This document shows positions 9,329 through 18,357 of a stretch of 64,000 nt of DNA, one piece after another. Below the pieces are notes generated by a model, which saw only the letters and a list, made by a program, of their open reading frames with translations, was not told the origin of the DNA and did no database searches. Position numbers and translations under genes: made by a program. Origin of the DNA: Nakamurella sp. A5-74 (GTDB taxonomy: Bacteria > Actinomycetota > Actinomycetes > Mycobacteriales > Nakamurellaceae); contig NZ_CP159218.1 in NCBI RefSeq assembly GCF_040438885.1, forward strand, positions 3,348,001-3,412,000, read 5' to 3'. The stretch's first letter is position 1, and each line of letters starts with the position of its first letter.

Positions 9329-10315
9329 CTAGGCCCCTGCCTGCGCCGACTGCTGCGCGACGTCGGAGTCGACCATCATGTTCACCAGCTCGGGGAACGT
9401 GACGGTGGGCTCCCAGCCCAGCTTCTCCTTGGCCTTGGCCGGATCGCCGATCAGCAGATCTACTTCGGCCGGACGGAAGAACTGCGGGTCGATGTAGACG
9501 TGCTTGTCCCAGTCCTCGATGCCCACCCGGGCGAAGGAGAGATCCAGCAGCTCGCGGATGGAGTGCGTCTCACCGGTGGCGACCACGTAGTCGTCGCCCT
9601 CAGGAGCCTGCGTCATCCGCCACATGGCATCGACGTAGTCGCCGGCAAAACCCCAGTCGCGCTTGGCATCCAGGTTGCCGAGCGAGATCTGATCCTGCAG
9701 GCCGAGGGAGATCCGGGCGACGGCCTGGGTCACCTTGCGGGTGACGAACTCCGGCCCGCGACGCGGCGACTCGTGGTTGAACAGGATGCCCGAGCTGGCG
9801 TGCATGCCGTAGGACTCGCGGTAGTTGATGGTCATGTAATGCCCGTAGACCTTGGCGACGCCGTAGGGCGACCGCGGCCACAGCAGGGTGGACTCGCGCT
9901 GCGGGACGTCCTGGACCTTGCCGAACATCTCGGAGCTGGAGGCCTGGTAGAAGCGGACCTTGCCGATGTCGGTGCCGGCGTACAACCGGATCGCCTCCAG
10001 CATGTTCAGGACCGCGTTGCCGGTGACCTGGGTCGTGAGGTGGGCGTTCTCCCACGAGTACGCGACGAAGGAGATGGCGCCCAGGTTGTAGACCTCGTCG
10101 GGCTGCGACACGTTCAGCGCACGCATCACACTGGACAGGTCGGTGATGTCGCCGGTGAGGAGCTTCACACCGGGAACTTCCTTCTCCACCAACGCCCGCT
10201 TCGGGTTGTTCTGGCCACGGATCAGGCCGTAGACGTCGTAGCCCTTACCGAGCAGCAGCTCCGCGAGATAGAGGCCGTCCTGGCCGGTGATTCCGGTGAT
10301 CAAAGCGGTGGGCAT
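9329..10315 (-). CDS. gmd: GDP-mannose 4,6-dehydratase
   Basis: The 328-residue protein is a typical Gmd: [19 protein letters not shown] at the N terminus, SSSEMFG and [11 protein letters not shown] catalytic segments, [17 protein letters not shown] and [16 protein letters not shown]. It converts GDP-mannose to GDP-4-keto-6-deoxymannose, the precursor of perosamine, fucose and 6-deoxymannoses. The ATG at 10315 follows a GAGGAG ribosome-binding site. It is the first gene of a minus-strand unit and diverges from the glycosyltransferase operon. Together with the perosamine synthase at 28776 it defines a likely GDP-perosamine pathway. Confidence 0.92.
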   Translation of the reverse strand: MPTALITGITGQDGLYLAELLLGKGYDVYGLIRGQNNPKRALVEKEVPGVKLLTGDITDLSSVMRALNVSQPDEVYNLGAISFVAYSWENAHLTTQVTGNAVLNMLEAIRLYAGTDIGKVRFYQASSSEMFGKVQDVPQRESTLLWPRSPYGVAKVYGHYMTINYRESYGMHASSGILFNHESPRRGPEFVTRKVTQAVARISLGLQDQISLGNLDAKRDWGFAGDYVDAMWRMTQAPEGDDYVVATGETHSIRELLDLSFARVGIEDWDKHVYIDPQFFRPAEVDLLIGDPAKAKEKLGWEPTVTFPELVNMMVDSDVAQQSAQAGA

Positions 10316-10658
10316 AGCACTCCTCGGTCGGCTGCCGGCGGGGTCCGGTCGATGTCGCCAGTGGGTCTGGTCGGCGCTCGCCACCGGTGTCCGGCCGGCC
10401 GGCGGACCACCGAAATCGGTGCTCGCCCGGACGAATGCGGACACGGCGACAAAACGGCCACAGTCTAGCCGCGCCACGTGAGCACCCGGGCCACCCCTGT
10501 CGGTGCGGCTACGATCATCCGGTGACTTCACCTCTCTCCTCATCTGCCGTCGAGGATCCCGCGCCGACCGTCGGAGGCGAGAGGGCACCCCGTGTCGCTC
10601 CGCCCACCGCGGGATCCGGTGCAGCGCCCGGACCGCAGCTGAGGGGGGCCGTCGCACG
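10316..10658. other. Divergent intergenic region with candidate leader ORF
   Basis: This spacer between gmd (minus) and the glycosyltransferase operon (plus) holds a -10-like box (TACGAT, 10510-10515). A GTG follows 6 nt later (10522) and opens a 46-codon frame ending at 10662. Its TGA overlaps the GTG start of the glycosyltransferase gene. Third-position G+C of this frame is clearly lower than in real genes, so it may be a leader or simply untranslated. No other gene is seen. Confidence 0.35.
10510..10515 (+). promoter_or_regulatory. Candidate -10 box (leaderless style)
   Basis: TACGAT lies 6 nt before a GTG codon, the spacing expected when transcription begins at the start codon. It would drive the long glycosyltransferase and ABC-exporter operon through a short leader frame. 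No strong -35 element is apparent. Confidence 0.35.
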
Positions 10659-12302
10659 GTGACCGACGCACACCAGCAGTCCCCGTCGCAGGCGGACCGA
10701 ACCCCGGAAGATCCGGCGCCCGCCACCGCCCGGGCCGCACTGGCCGGTCGGCTCCGCGCCGCCGCCGTTGCCCTCGACATCGACCTGAACGCTGTTCCTG
10801 CTCCCGTCGGTGATGACGGGGCGCAGGACGCCGCCCGGGTGCTCGACCTGCTCGCTGTCCGGGTGGCCGACACGCTGGCGAAGGACGAGATCTGGCTGCT
10901 GCTGACGGCACTGTCCGCCGCGTATCCCACGCTCGACGAACTGACCGACGCCCGGCGCGCCCTGCAGCTCGAGGGTGTCGCCGGGATCGTCGAGCTCCTC
11001 GACACCTCCTTGCTGCGTGCCCAACAGGTCGGTGAGCCGCGGTCGAGGATCAGGATCGTTACCGGCGGGGTGGTCACGGACGTCGAACACTCGGCCAAAC
11101 ACGACCTGCACACCGGTATCCAGCGGGTGGCTCGCAGCCTCCTGCCGCAGTGGCGGTCGCGTCCCGAGGTGGTTCCCGCGGTGTGGACGGACGCCTCCGG
11201 AGCGCTGCGTGAACTGCGTCCGGCGGAGCGGCAACGTGCGCTGGAGTGGGGTCGGGAGGATGCCGGGCCCGTCGGCGAGGACGGCGTGGACACCCTGCTG
11301 GTGCCGTGGCGTTCGGTGGTCCTGCTCGTCGAGGTGCCCAGCTCGGAGGCCGACCCCCGGCTGGCTGCCCTTGCCGCGCACTCCGGCAACCGGTTGGTGG
11401 CGATCGGGTACGACGCCATCCCGGTGGTCAGCGCCGACACCGTTCCGCCGGCCGACTCGGTGAAGTTCGTCAACTATCTCTCCGCACTCAAGTACGGCCA
11501 CGCTGTTGCGGCGATCTCGCACGCAGCGGCCGCCGAGTTCAGCGGCTTCGTCTCGATGCTTCCCACCCAGGGCCTGACCGGCCCGACGGTGCTCCCGCTC
11601 CCGCTTCCGGATCTGGCCGAACCCGCGGGTGCCATCGAACAGACCGCACTCGCCGACGACCGCGCACCGCTGGTGGTGATGATCGGTTCGTTCGAGCCCC
11701 GCAAGAACCATGTCGCCGTGTTGAACGCCGCCGAGCAACTGTGGCGTGAGGGCATCGACTTCCGGATCCGCTTCATCGGCGGCAGCGGCTGGGGCCACGA
11801 GTTCCCGGACGCGGCAGCCGAGCTGATCGCCGCCGGGCGCCCGCTGGAGATCCTCCGTGCTGTCGACGAGGCCGTGCTCACCCACTCCTACCGGGAGGCC
11901 GCCTTCACCGTGTTCCCGTCCTTGCACGAGGGTTACGGCCTGCCCGTGGCCGAGTCGCTCGCCCACGGCGTTCCGGTGCTCACCAGCTCCTACGGCGCGC
12001 CCTCGGAGATCGCGGCCGGCGGCGGCGCCCTCACCGTCGATCCGCGCAGCGACGATGCCATCCGCGACGGCATGCGCACGCTGTTGACGGATCCCGCCGA
12101 GCGGGACCGGCTGCGTGCCGAGATCCGCTCCCGTCCTGGCTCCGACTGGACCCGCTACGCCGACGCACTGTGGACGGTCGTCGCCGAACAGCTGGCGCTG
12201 GTCCCGGCAGCATCGACCGGGCGCCACACCCGCAGCGCGACCGACATGGCCGACATGGCCGACGTGGCCGGTGCGGCCACCGCGGCGGAGGACGTCCGAT
12301 GA
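10659..12302 (+). CDS. GT4-type glycosyltransferase with N-terminal helical extension
   Basis: The 547-residue protein has a disordered, acidic first 30 residues, a helical region to about residue 120 and a GT4 glycosyltransferase part. That part includes HTGIQRVARSLLPQW, VVMIGSFEPRKNHVAVL and the nucleotide-sugar motif FPSLHEGYGLPVAESLAHG. It would transfer a sugar to a lipid-linked glycan at the inner membrane face. The GTG at 10659 has a GAGGGGG site upstream. The next gene is a diverged copy, starting in the ATGA overlap, so the pair arose by duplication. The donor sugar is not predictable. Confidence 0.82.
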   Translation: MTDAHQQSPSQADRTPEDPAPATARAALAGRLRAAAVALDIDLNAVPAPVGDDGAQDAARVLDLLAVRVADTLAKDEIWLLLTALSAAYPTLDELTDARRALQLEGVAGIVELLDTSLLRAQQVGEPRSRIRIVTGGVVTDVEHSAKHDLHTGIQRVARSLLPQWRSRPEVVPAVWTDASGALRELRPAERQRALEWGREDAGPVGEDGVDTLLVPWRSVVLLVEVPSSEADPRLAALAAHSGNRLVAIGYDAIPVVSADTVPPADSVKFVNYLSALKYGHAVAAISHAAAAEFSGFVSMLPTQGLTGPTVLPLPLPDLAEPAGAIEQTALADDRAPLVVMIGSFEPRKNHVAVLNAAEQLWREGIDFRIRFIGGSGWGHEFPDAAAELIAAGRPLEILRAVDEAVLTHSYREAAFTVFPSLHEGYGLPVAESLAHGVPVLTSSYGAPSEIAAGGGALTVDPRSDDAIRDGMRTLLTDPAERDRLRAEIRSRPGSDWTRYADALWTVVAEQLALVPAASTGRHTRSATDMADMADVAGAATAAEDVR

Positions 12303-13891
12303 GCCTGCGTTCGAAGGTCATGAAGGCCACCGAGCTCACCGGCGCGGCCCGCACCCTGATCCGGGGCCGGGCCCGTTCGCACGAGCCGAAGGCGATCGCC
12401 GCCGACATCGACGGTCTGGGACGCGAGCGGCGCGACGCGCTGCGCGCCCGGATGCAGTCGTTGATCCACACCCTCGGCGGCACCCAACCGGGACGGAAGG
12501 ACAGCGAGTCCCTGGTGGTCGCGCTGGCCGCAGCTCTCGAGCCCGCCGACGAGGAGACCATCTGGCTGCTGCTGGCCGTGATGGAAGCCCGACTGCCGAC
12601 GGTTCCGCGGGTGCTGGCCGCGACCCGGGCCGCCCGGCTGTCCGGCACCGCCGCGGCCATCCGGCTGGCGCTGTGGAACGGCCCGGCACGCAGGCTGCTG
12701 GACCGCGGTCCGTGGCGGCAGGTGAAGATCGTCACCGGCGCCGTGCTGGTCGACGTCCACCACACGTCGCAGACCGACTTCGCCACCGGCATCCAGCGCG
12801 TCACCCGGGAGACCACCCGCCGGTGGGCAGCCGAACACGACGTCACCATGGTCGGTTGGACGGAGCACCTGCAGGCGCTGCGGGCGCTCACCCCGATCGA
12901 GGCCAGGCGTGCATTCTGGGGCGGCCCTGCCGTACCGGTGCCGGCCGACGACGCGGTCGTCGTGCCGTGGCAGAGCATCTTCCTGCTGCCGGAGCTGTCT
13001 GCCGAGGTGGCGCGCACCGGCCGCCAGATGGCGCTCGCCCGGTTCGGCCGGGTGCATTACGGCGCCATCGGATACGACCTGGTGCCCGTCACCTCCGCCG
13101 AGACCAGCCACTCCGGCATGCTGCCCGGCTTCGCGTCCAACCTCGCCGCGCTGCGCCATGCCGACGTGGTCGTGCCGATCTCCGAGGCCGCCGGCAACGA
13201 ATACCGCGGCTGGCGCGCGATGCTGGCCGGCATCGACCTGCCGGGTCCGTCGATCCTGCCCGTCGTGCTGCCGTCCCAGGCGCCGCCCGCGGACACCCGC
13301 GCGCTGGCCGCCGCCGCCCAACGGCTCAAGCTCGGCGAACTGCCGATGGTGCTGGTTGTCGGCAGCCATGAACCGCGCAAGAACCACACCGCGGTGCTGC
13401 ACGCCGCCGAGGTGCTGTGGCGCGAGGGTCACCGGTTCTCCCTGACCTTCATCGGCGGGAACTCCTGGAACTCGGAGCGTTTCCAGGCCCACCTGGCCAA
13501 GCTGCAGCTCGCCGGGCGTCCGGTGGAGAGCATCTCGGCGGCCGACGACGACCTGCTGTGGTCCGCGTTCCGACTCGCCCGGTTCACCGTGTTCCCCTCG
13601 GTGAACGAGGGATTCGGCCTGCCCGTGGCAGAATCCCTCGCCGCGGGCACTCCCGCGATCACGTCGGCCTTCGGGTCGATGCAGGAGATCGCCGCCGCAG
13701 GCGGTGCACTGCTGGTGGACCCTCGTGACGACGAGAGCGTGACGGACGGAATGAGGAGATTGGTGACCGACGACGCCCTGCTCGACGAGCTGCGTGCCCA
13801 GGCCGCGGCCCGGGTGCCCGGCAGCTGGGACGACTACGCCGGCCGCACCTGGCGCATCCTGACGACCGGCCGAGACGAGCACACCGCATGA
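12299..13891 (+). CDS. GT4-type glycosyltransferase, paralog of the preceding gene
   Basis: The 530-residue product repeats the plan of its neighbour: helical N terminus, DFATGIQRVTRETTRRW, MVLVVGSHEPRKNHTAVL and FPSVNEGFGLPVAESLAAG. It starts in an ATGA overlap with the gene before it and ends in another with the exporter permease, so these genes are translationally coupled. Both proteins are longer than usual GT4 enzymes (about 370-400 residues) because of the N-terminal extension. The duplication suggests two successive linkages of similar chemistry (inference). Confidence 0.82.
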   Translation: MSLRSKVMKATELTGAARTLIRGRARSHEPKAIAADIDGLGRERRDALRARMQSLIHTLGGTQPGRKDSESLVVALAAALEPADEETIWLLLAVMEARLPTVPRVLAATRAARLSGTAAAIRLALWNGPARRLLDRGPWRQVKIVTGAVLVDVHHTSQTDFATGIQRVTRETTRRWAAEHDVTMVGWTEHLQALRALTPIEARRAFWGGPAVPVPADDAVVVPWQSIFLLPELSAEVARTGRQMALARFGRVHYGAIGYDLVPVTSAETSHSGMLPGFASNLAALRHADVVVPISEAAGNEYRGWRAMLAGIDLPGPSILPVVLPSQAPPADTRALAAAAQRLKLGELPMVLVVGSHEPRKNHTAVLHAAEVLWREGHRFSLTFIGGNSWNSERFQAHLAKLQLAGRPVESISAADDDLLWSAFRLARFTVFPSVNEGFGLPVAESLAAGTPAITSAFGSMQEIAAAGGALLVDPRDDESVTDGMRRLVTDDALLDELRAQAAARVPGSWDDYAGRTWRILTTGRDEHTA

Positions 13892-14934
13892 GCACTCCCA
13901 GCAATCCCGATGAGATGACGCAGGCCGACACCCAGGTCGCCGACGCCCCCGCCACCGTCGCGCTCCACCAGGATCCCTCGGTCGACGCCAGCCTCGAGGG
14001 CGACCAGGTGCTCGCTGCGGCCCGCAAGCGGCACATCGATGCGCTCGGCGAGCAGCCGTTGGTCGCCGCGGGACCGGTGACCGGCTTCCTGCGCGGCACC
14101 GCCAGCTCGATCCGTGGCGTGTGGCAGTACCGCGAACTGCTGGCGCAACTCGTCCGCAAGGAACTGAAGAGCAAGTACAAGGACAGCGTCCTGGGCTTCC
14201 TCTGGTCGCTGCTGCGGCCGCTCGCGCTGCTGCTGGTCTACTACTTCGCCATCGGCAGGTTCCTCGGCGCCGAGCAGTCCCTCCGCAACCCCGGCGGCAT
14301 CAAGAACTTCGCCATCTACATCTACTCCGGGCTGACCGCCTGGTCGTTGTTCGGCGAGATCGTCGGCGGCGGCTCAGCCTCGATCGTCGCCAACGGCGGC
14401 CTGATCAAGAAGATCTTCCTGCCCCGCGAGGTGTTCCCGCTCGCGGTGATCGGCTCCGCGCTGTTCAACTTCTTCATCCAGGTCGGCATCCTGTTCATCG
14501 CCACCTTTGTCGCCGGTGCTCCGCCGAACTTCACCCAGATCGTGTGGGTGTTCGCCGGGGTGGCCATCCTGCTGCTGTGGGGCATGGCGTGGGCCTTCCT
14601 GCTGTCCGCGGTGAACGTCTACCTCCGTGACGTCCAGTACCTGGTGGAGATCGCCCTGCTCGTCGGCTTCTGGTCGTGTCCGGTGGTCTACTCCTGGGCG
14701 CAGGTCATCAGCGCCGTCGGCGGCACCGGACTGGAGAACGCCTACCTGTTCAACCCGATCGCCATCGCCGTCTTCTGCTTCCAGAAGGCCTTCCGGCTGA
14801 ACGCACCTGCAGCCGAGTTCCCGCCTAACCTCGGAATGTGGGTGGCCATCGCGATCGTCATCGGCGCCGTCCTCGTGTGGGTCTTCCAGCGGGCCTTCGC
14901 CCGGATGCAGGCGAACTTCGCCCAGGAGCTCTGA
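13888..14934 (+). CDS. wzm: Polysaccharide ABC exporter permease (Wzm-like)
   Basis: The 348-residue protein has about 85 polar residues, then the ABC-2 permease opening (YRELLAQLVRKELKSKYKDSV) and about six membrane segments. It matches the Wzm/TagG/RfbA type that exports complete lipid-linked polysaccharides together with Wzt. The ATPase gene follows after 3 nt. The N-terminal extension is longer than in typical Wzm proteins of about 260 residues. An ABC exporter in the locus predicts cytoplasmic completion of the chain before export. Confidence 0.88.
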   Translation: MSTPSNPDEMTQADTQVADAPATVALHQDPSVDASLEGDQVLAAARKRHIDALGEQPLVAAGPVTGFLRGTASSIRGVWQYRELLAQLVRKELKSKYKDSVLGFLWSLLRPLALLLVYYFAIGRFLGAEQSLRNPGGIKNFAIYIYSGLTAWSLFGEIVGGGSASIVANGGLIKKIFLPREVFPLAVIGSALFNFFIQVGILFIATFVAGAPPNFTQIVWVFAGVAILLLWGMAWAFLLSAVNVYLRDVQYLVEIALLVGFWSCPVVYSWAQVISAVGGTGLENAYLFNPIAIAVFCFQKAFRLNAPAAEFPPNLGMWVAIAIVIGAVLVWVFQRAFARMQANFAQEL

Positions 14935-14937
14935 ATC

Positions 14938-16350
14938 ATGTCCAGCAACCCGGTCGTGGTGCGCGTCGCCGACGTCTCCAAACGCTTCGTCATCCGCAAG
15001 GACAAGTCGCTCAAGGAGCGGCTGGTCAACTTCGGTCGCTCCCAGCAGCACAAGGACGATTTCTGGGCGCTCGAGAACGTCGACCTGGAGATCACCGCCG
15101 GCAGCACTGTCGGGCTGATCGGGCCCAACGGCTCCGGCAAGTCGACGCTGCTCAAGATGATCGGCGGCATCCTGCAGCCGACCAGCGGCACCGTGGAGCA
15201 CCGCGGCCGGATCGCCGCGCTGCTCGAGCTCGGCGCCGGTTTCCACCCCGATCTCACCGGACGGGAAAACGTCTACCTCAACGCCTCCATCCTGGGCCTG
15301 TCGAACGCGCAGACCGAGTCGTACTTCGATGAGATCGTCGAGTTCTCCGGCATCGAGAAGTTCATCGACACCCAGGTGAAGTTCTATTCGTCCGGCATGT
15401 ACGTGCGGCTGGCCTTCTCGGTCGCCGTGCACGTCGACCCGGAGATCCTGCTGGTCGACGAGGTGCTGTCGGTCGGCGACGAGCCGTTCCAGCGCAAGTG
15501 CATGGACAAGATCCGCCGGTTCCAGGAGGAGGGGCGGACCATCATCCTGGTCACCCACTCACTGGACCAGGTCGCGGACATCTGTGACCATGCCGTGCTG
15601 CTCGAGGGCGGCAAGGTGATCGTCGACGGTGACCCGGTGGACGCGCTGCGGCACCTGCGGGCCGACTTCGATGCCATCAGGCAGGCCGACCTGGCCAAGC
15701 AGCGGGTGTCCACCAGAGCGCCGGATTCGACGGCCCAGGTCGTCGGGGTCAGCCTGTTCGACGACAACGATCAACCGACCATCTCGATCACCACCGGCGA
15801 CGCGCTCAAGGTGCGCATCGCCACCCATTTCGATGAGCCGGCCGTCGCGGACGCCGTGGTCGGCATGTTCATGGACACCAGCCTGGGTCAGATCGTCTAC
15901 GGCACCAACACCAAGCTGCTCGAGCAGCAGATCCCGGCGGCCATCGGCGATCGGGTCTTCACCTTCCGGATGGGCTCGCTTCCGCTGGTGGAGGGCACCT
16001 ACGGAATCACCGCAGCCATCGGCCGGCAGAGCGGCGTCGAGTTGCACCGGCTCACAGGCGGCGCGAGCCTCGAGGTGCGTGGCAACGGCTTCACCATCGG
16101 TGTGCTCGACGTGCCCAGCGCGTATGCCGAGACCGAGGCCACCGCCGCGGACATTGCCGCGCGGGAGGCAGGACAGCGCGCCGAGGCCGATGCCGAGGCG
16201 GCTGCTGCTGCCTCGACCGATGCCGATGCCGAAGCGGCTGCTGCTTCCTCGACCGAAGCCGCGGCTCAGGCGGATTCCACCCACGAGTCTGCCGAGACCG
16301 ACCCGTCCCTCCGCGTCGCCGTGTCTCCCGGCAGCGCGTCGACCTCCTGA
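14938..16350 (+). CDS. wzt: Polysaccharide ABC exporter ATPase with C-terminal Wzt domain
   Basis: The 470-residue ATPase has Walker A GPNGSGKST (residues 62-70), the signature YSSGMYVRLAFS, Walker B ILLVDEVLSVGDE and a switch His in LVTHSLDQ. Residues about 260-390 form a Wzt-type C-terminal beta domain. In E. coli O8/O9a the equivalent domain recognises the modified chain end before export. The last 70 residues are an Ala/Glu/Ser-rich low-complexity tail (AEADAEAAAAAS and related), not part of the usual family. Its stop overlaps a seven-codon ORF leading to the next gene. Confidence 0.9.
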   Translation: MSSNPVVVRVADVSKRFVIRKDKSLKERLVNFGRSQQHKDDFWALENVDLEITAGSTVGLIGPNGSGKSTLLKMIGGILQPTSGTVEHRGRIAALLELGAGFHPDLTGRENVYLNASILGLSNAQTESYFDEIVEFSGIEKFIDTQVKFYSSGMYVRLAFSVAVHVDPEILLVDEVLSVGDEPFQRKCMDKIRRFQEEGRTIILVTHSLDQVADICDHAVLLEGGKVIVDGDPVDALRHLRADFDAIRQADLAKQRVSTRAPDSTAQVVGVSLFDDNDQPTISITTGDALKVRIATHFDEPAVADAVVGMFMDTSLGQIVYGTNTKLLEQQIPAAIGDRVFTFRMGSLPLVEGTYGITAAIGRQSGVELHRLTGGASLEVRGNGFTIGVLDVPSAYAETEATAADIAAREAGQRAEADAEAAAAASTDADAEAAAASSTEAAAQADSTHESAETDPSLRVAVSPGSASTS

Positions 16351-16373
16351 TGACAGGCGATCCGACATCGTGA
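16350..16373 (+). other. Seven-codon coupling ORF between wzt and the next gene
   Basis: The ATG at 16350 overlaps the wzt stop (TGATG). The frame encodes MTGDPTS, and its TGA overlaps the GTG start of the following gene (GTGA at 16370-16373). No good ribosome-binding site precedes that GTG, so re-initiation through this tiny frame could carry ribosomes onto it. Confidence 0.35.
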
Positions 16374-18277
16374 CGACCACCCCCGCTCCCTCCGAGGCCC
16401 TCCAGCACGGCGCCGACGACCAGGGCAGCAGCGCGACCGACCGGAAGAGCGCACCCGGGTCATTGGCTGCGGCCACGGCGACGCCCCCGCCACGTGGGAA
16501 GCGCGCCGGCCTCGTCGACTACCTCCTGTGGTGTGCCCCACCGCTGGTGCTGACGCTGATGACGATGGGGTTCTTCCCCGGCTTCTCGCCGTCCCAGCTG
16601 TCGTGGATGCTCGGAGCGGGGCACATCCAGTGCCTCTCCAACATGGGGTTCGGGCAGTTCAGCTCGTACTGCCAGCAGATCGGTGCGCCGGTCGGCTCGC
16701 CGCTGCTGACCGGGCTCGTGCAGACGTACCTGGGTTCGTTGCTGCACACGATCCCGTTCATCGACCCCTGGGCCGCGTACCAGATCGTCGGCGTTCTCAC
16801 CGTGGCCGGCAGCTACGCCGGCGGTGTCGCTGTGCTCCGGCGGTTCGGGGCACCCATCTGGCTCGCCTCGCTCGGCGTCTTCATCTTCCTGACGTCGCCC
16901 ACCGTGCTGTTGCTGAACGGCTACAACTACACCTTCCACGGCTTCATCATGCTGCCGGCCGCCACCTGGGCGGCGCTCGCCTCGTTCGAGAACTTCCGCC
17001 GCGGGCGCAATCTCCGCGGGGCGCTGCCGGCCTTCCTCACGCCCTGGCTCCTGGTGTTCACCGACGGCTACTCGTTCGTCACCGCCATGGTCCTCATCGT
17101 CGGCGTCGGCATCGGCTGGCTGTTCGGCGACGCCCCGAAGCGCGCGAAGGTCTGGGGTACTGCGTCCTGGGTGGCCGGCGTCGGTACCGCAGCGCTGGCC
17201 TACCTCAGCTACATCCCGGCAGGCAGCACCCATCCGCACACCGGACTCGGATCCTTCCGCTTCTACGGCGCCGACTTCATCACCTTCCTCATCCCGCCGC
17301 CGGTCAACTACTGGGCCGCGGAGATGCCCTGGAAGAACACCCTGCAACAGCTCTGGGGCACCTCCGACAACCAGTTCAGCCAGTACCCCGGGTACGTCGC
17401 ACTGGCCCTGTTCGTGGTGCTGATCGCCTCGGGTGCGCTGCGCCGCCTGGCGCCCGGACGCGGCGAGCTCATCGCGCTGGCCGCTGTCGGGGTGTTCTGC
17501 GCCATCCTGTCGCTCGGTCCGTCGTTCAAGCTGGCGAACAGGCAGTCCGGTGTGCTCGGTCAGGACAATCTGCCGGCCGAGCTCACACGGTTCACCCTGC
17601 CGACGAGTTTCCTCTACGAGAACGTCCCCGGTTTCCAGGACATGCGCGCGACCTACCGCAGCTTTGTCGGCACCCGCTGGGTGTTGATCGTGCTCGCCGT
17701 CGTCGCGTTGGTGATGCTGCTGCGCACTCGGGCCAAGGTGCTGGTGCCGTTCCTCGCGATCCTGCTGCTGCTCGATTCGATGCCGAACTTTGCCAAGCAG
17801 ATCGCTCTGCGTGCCTCCGCCAACGTCCAGCTCGACGCCGCGCGGACGGGTTCCGGTGGCAACCTCGCCAAGCTGATCAACCCGGGCGACAAGGCGCTGA
17901 TCCTGCCGGCCAGCAACGACTTCCTGGCGGCCGCGTTCGTCCCGTTCACCGGGGGGACGTCGTACAACAACGGGCAGGACAAGAACCTGGAGTACAGCCG
18001 CGACAACTGGCCGCAGAGCGTCCGGGATGCCGTCTCCAGTTATGGCTCTCCCGAATTCGTCGACAAGGCCTGCACCCTGCTGCACTCCGACGCGTCGGTG
18101 ATCGTGCTGTCGTACATGGGACTGCTGAACGCCGCAGTCGATTCGGCGACCATCCCGCAACCCGAACCGGTTTTGACCAAGCGGGCCCAGGCGGTCGCGG
18201 CCACCGGCAAGTTCGCGGTCACCGAGACCGGCACGGCGATCGCCATCCGCATCCCGGCGGATCGGGACTGCAGATGA
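16370..18277 (+). CDS. GT-C-like multi-pass membrane protein, tandem paralog 1
   Basis: The 635-residue protein has a polar 45-residue N terminus, about ten or more hydrophobic segments and an extracytoplasmic C-terminal part. The segment VPGFQDMRATYRSF just before the last membrane helices resembles YfhO/PTPS-related/arabinosyltransferase-like GT-C proteins, so a polyprenyl-phosphate-sugar transferase is inferred. Four Cys recur in the paralogs: two in the first outer loop (HIQC, SSYCQQIGAPVGSPLL) and two near the end (KACTLLHSDAS, DRDC). It follows wzt. The start is the GTG at 16370, chosen because paralog 2 shares the same context, CATCGTGAC. Confidence 0.7.
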   Translation: MTTTPAPSEALQHGADDQGSSATDRKSAPGSLAAATATPPPRGKRAGLVDYLLWCAPPLVLTLMTMGFFPGFSPSQLSWMLGAGHIQCLSNMGFGQFSSYCQQIGAPVGSPLLTGLVQTYLGSLLHTIPFIDPWAAYQIVGVLTVAGSYAGGVAVLRRFGAPIWLASLGVFIFLTSPTVLLLNGYNYTFHGFIMLPAATWAALASFENFRRGRNLRGALPAFLTPWLLVFTDGYSFVTAMVLIVGVGIGWLFGDAPKRAKVWGTASWVAGVGTAALAYLSYIPAGSTHPHTGLGSFRFYGADFITFLIPPPVNYWAAEMPWKNTLQQLWGTSDNQFSQYPGYVALALFVVLIASGALRRLAPGRGELIALAAVGVFCAILSLGPSFKLANRQSGVLGQDNLPAELTRFTLPTSFLYENVPGFQDMRATYRSFVGTRWVLIVLAVVALVMLLRTRAKVLVPFLAILLLLDSMPNFAKQIALRASANVQLDAARTGSGGNLAKLINPGDKALILPASNDFLAAAFVPFTGGTSYNNGQDKNLEYSRDNWPQSVRDAVSSYGSPEFVDKACTLLHSDASVIVLSYMGLLNAAVDSATIPQPEPVLTKRAQAVAATGKFAVTETGTAIAIRIPADRDCR

Positions 18278-18357
18278 GTTCCGGACGGACAAACTCTGCA
18301 GCAACCGCCGCCGTCTCCGCCACGCGCCCATCCTCTGGTCACGGGTGATCGAACATC

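Noticed and set aside
10522-10662. 46-codon frame as a protein-coding gene
   Set aside because: Third-position G+C is well below that of real genes; kept only as a possible leader in the regulatory notes.
10515-12227. 570-codon open frame antisense to the first GT4 gene
   Set aside because: Typical high-GC antisense shadow; no motif, and the sense frame is a clear glycosyltransferase.
18274-18348. 24-codon frame between membrane paralogs 1 and 2
   Set aside because: Weak codon bias, no overlap with the next start (9-nt gap) and no ribosome-binding site; probably just spacer.
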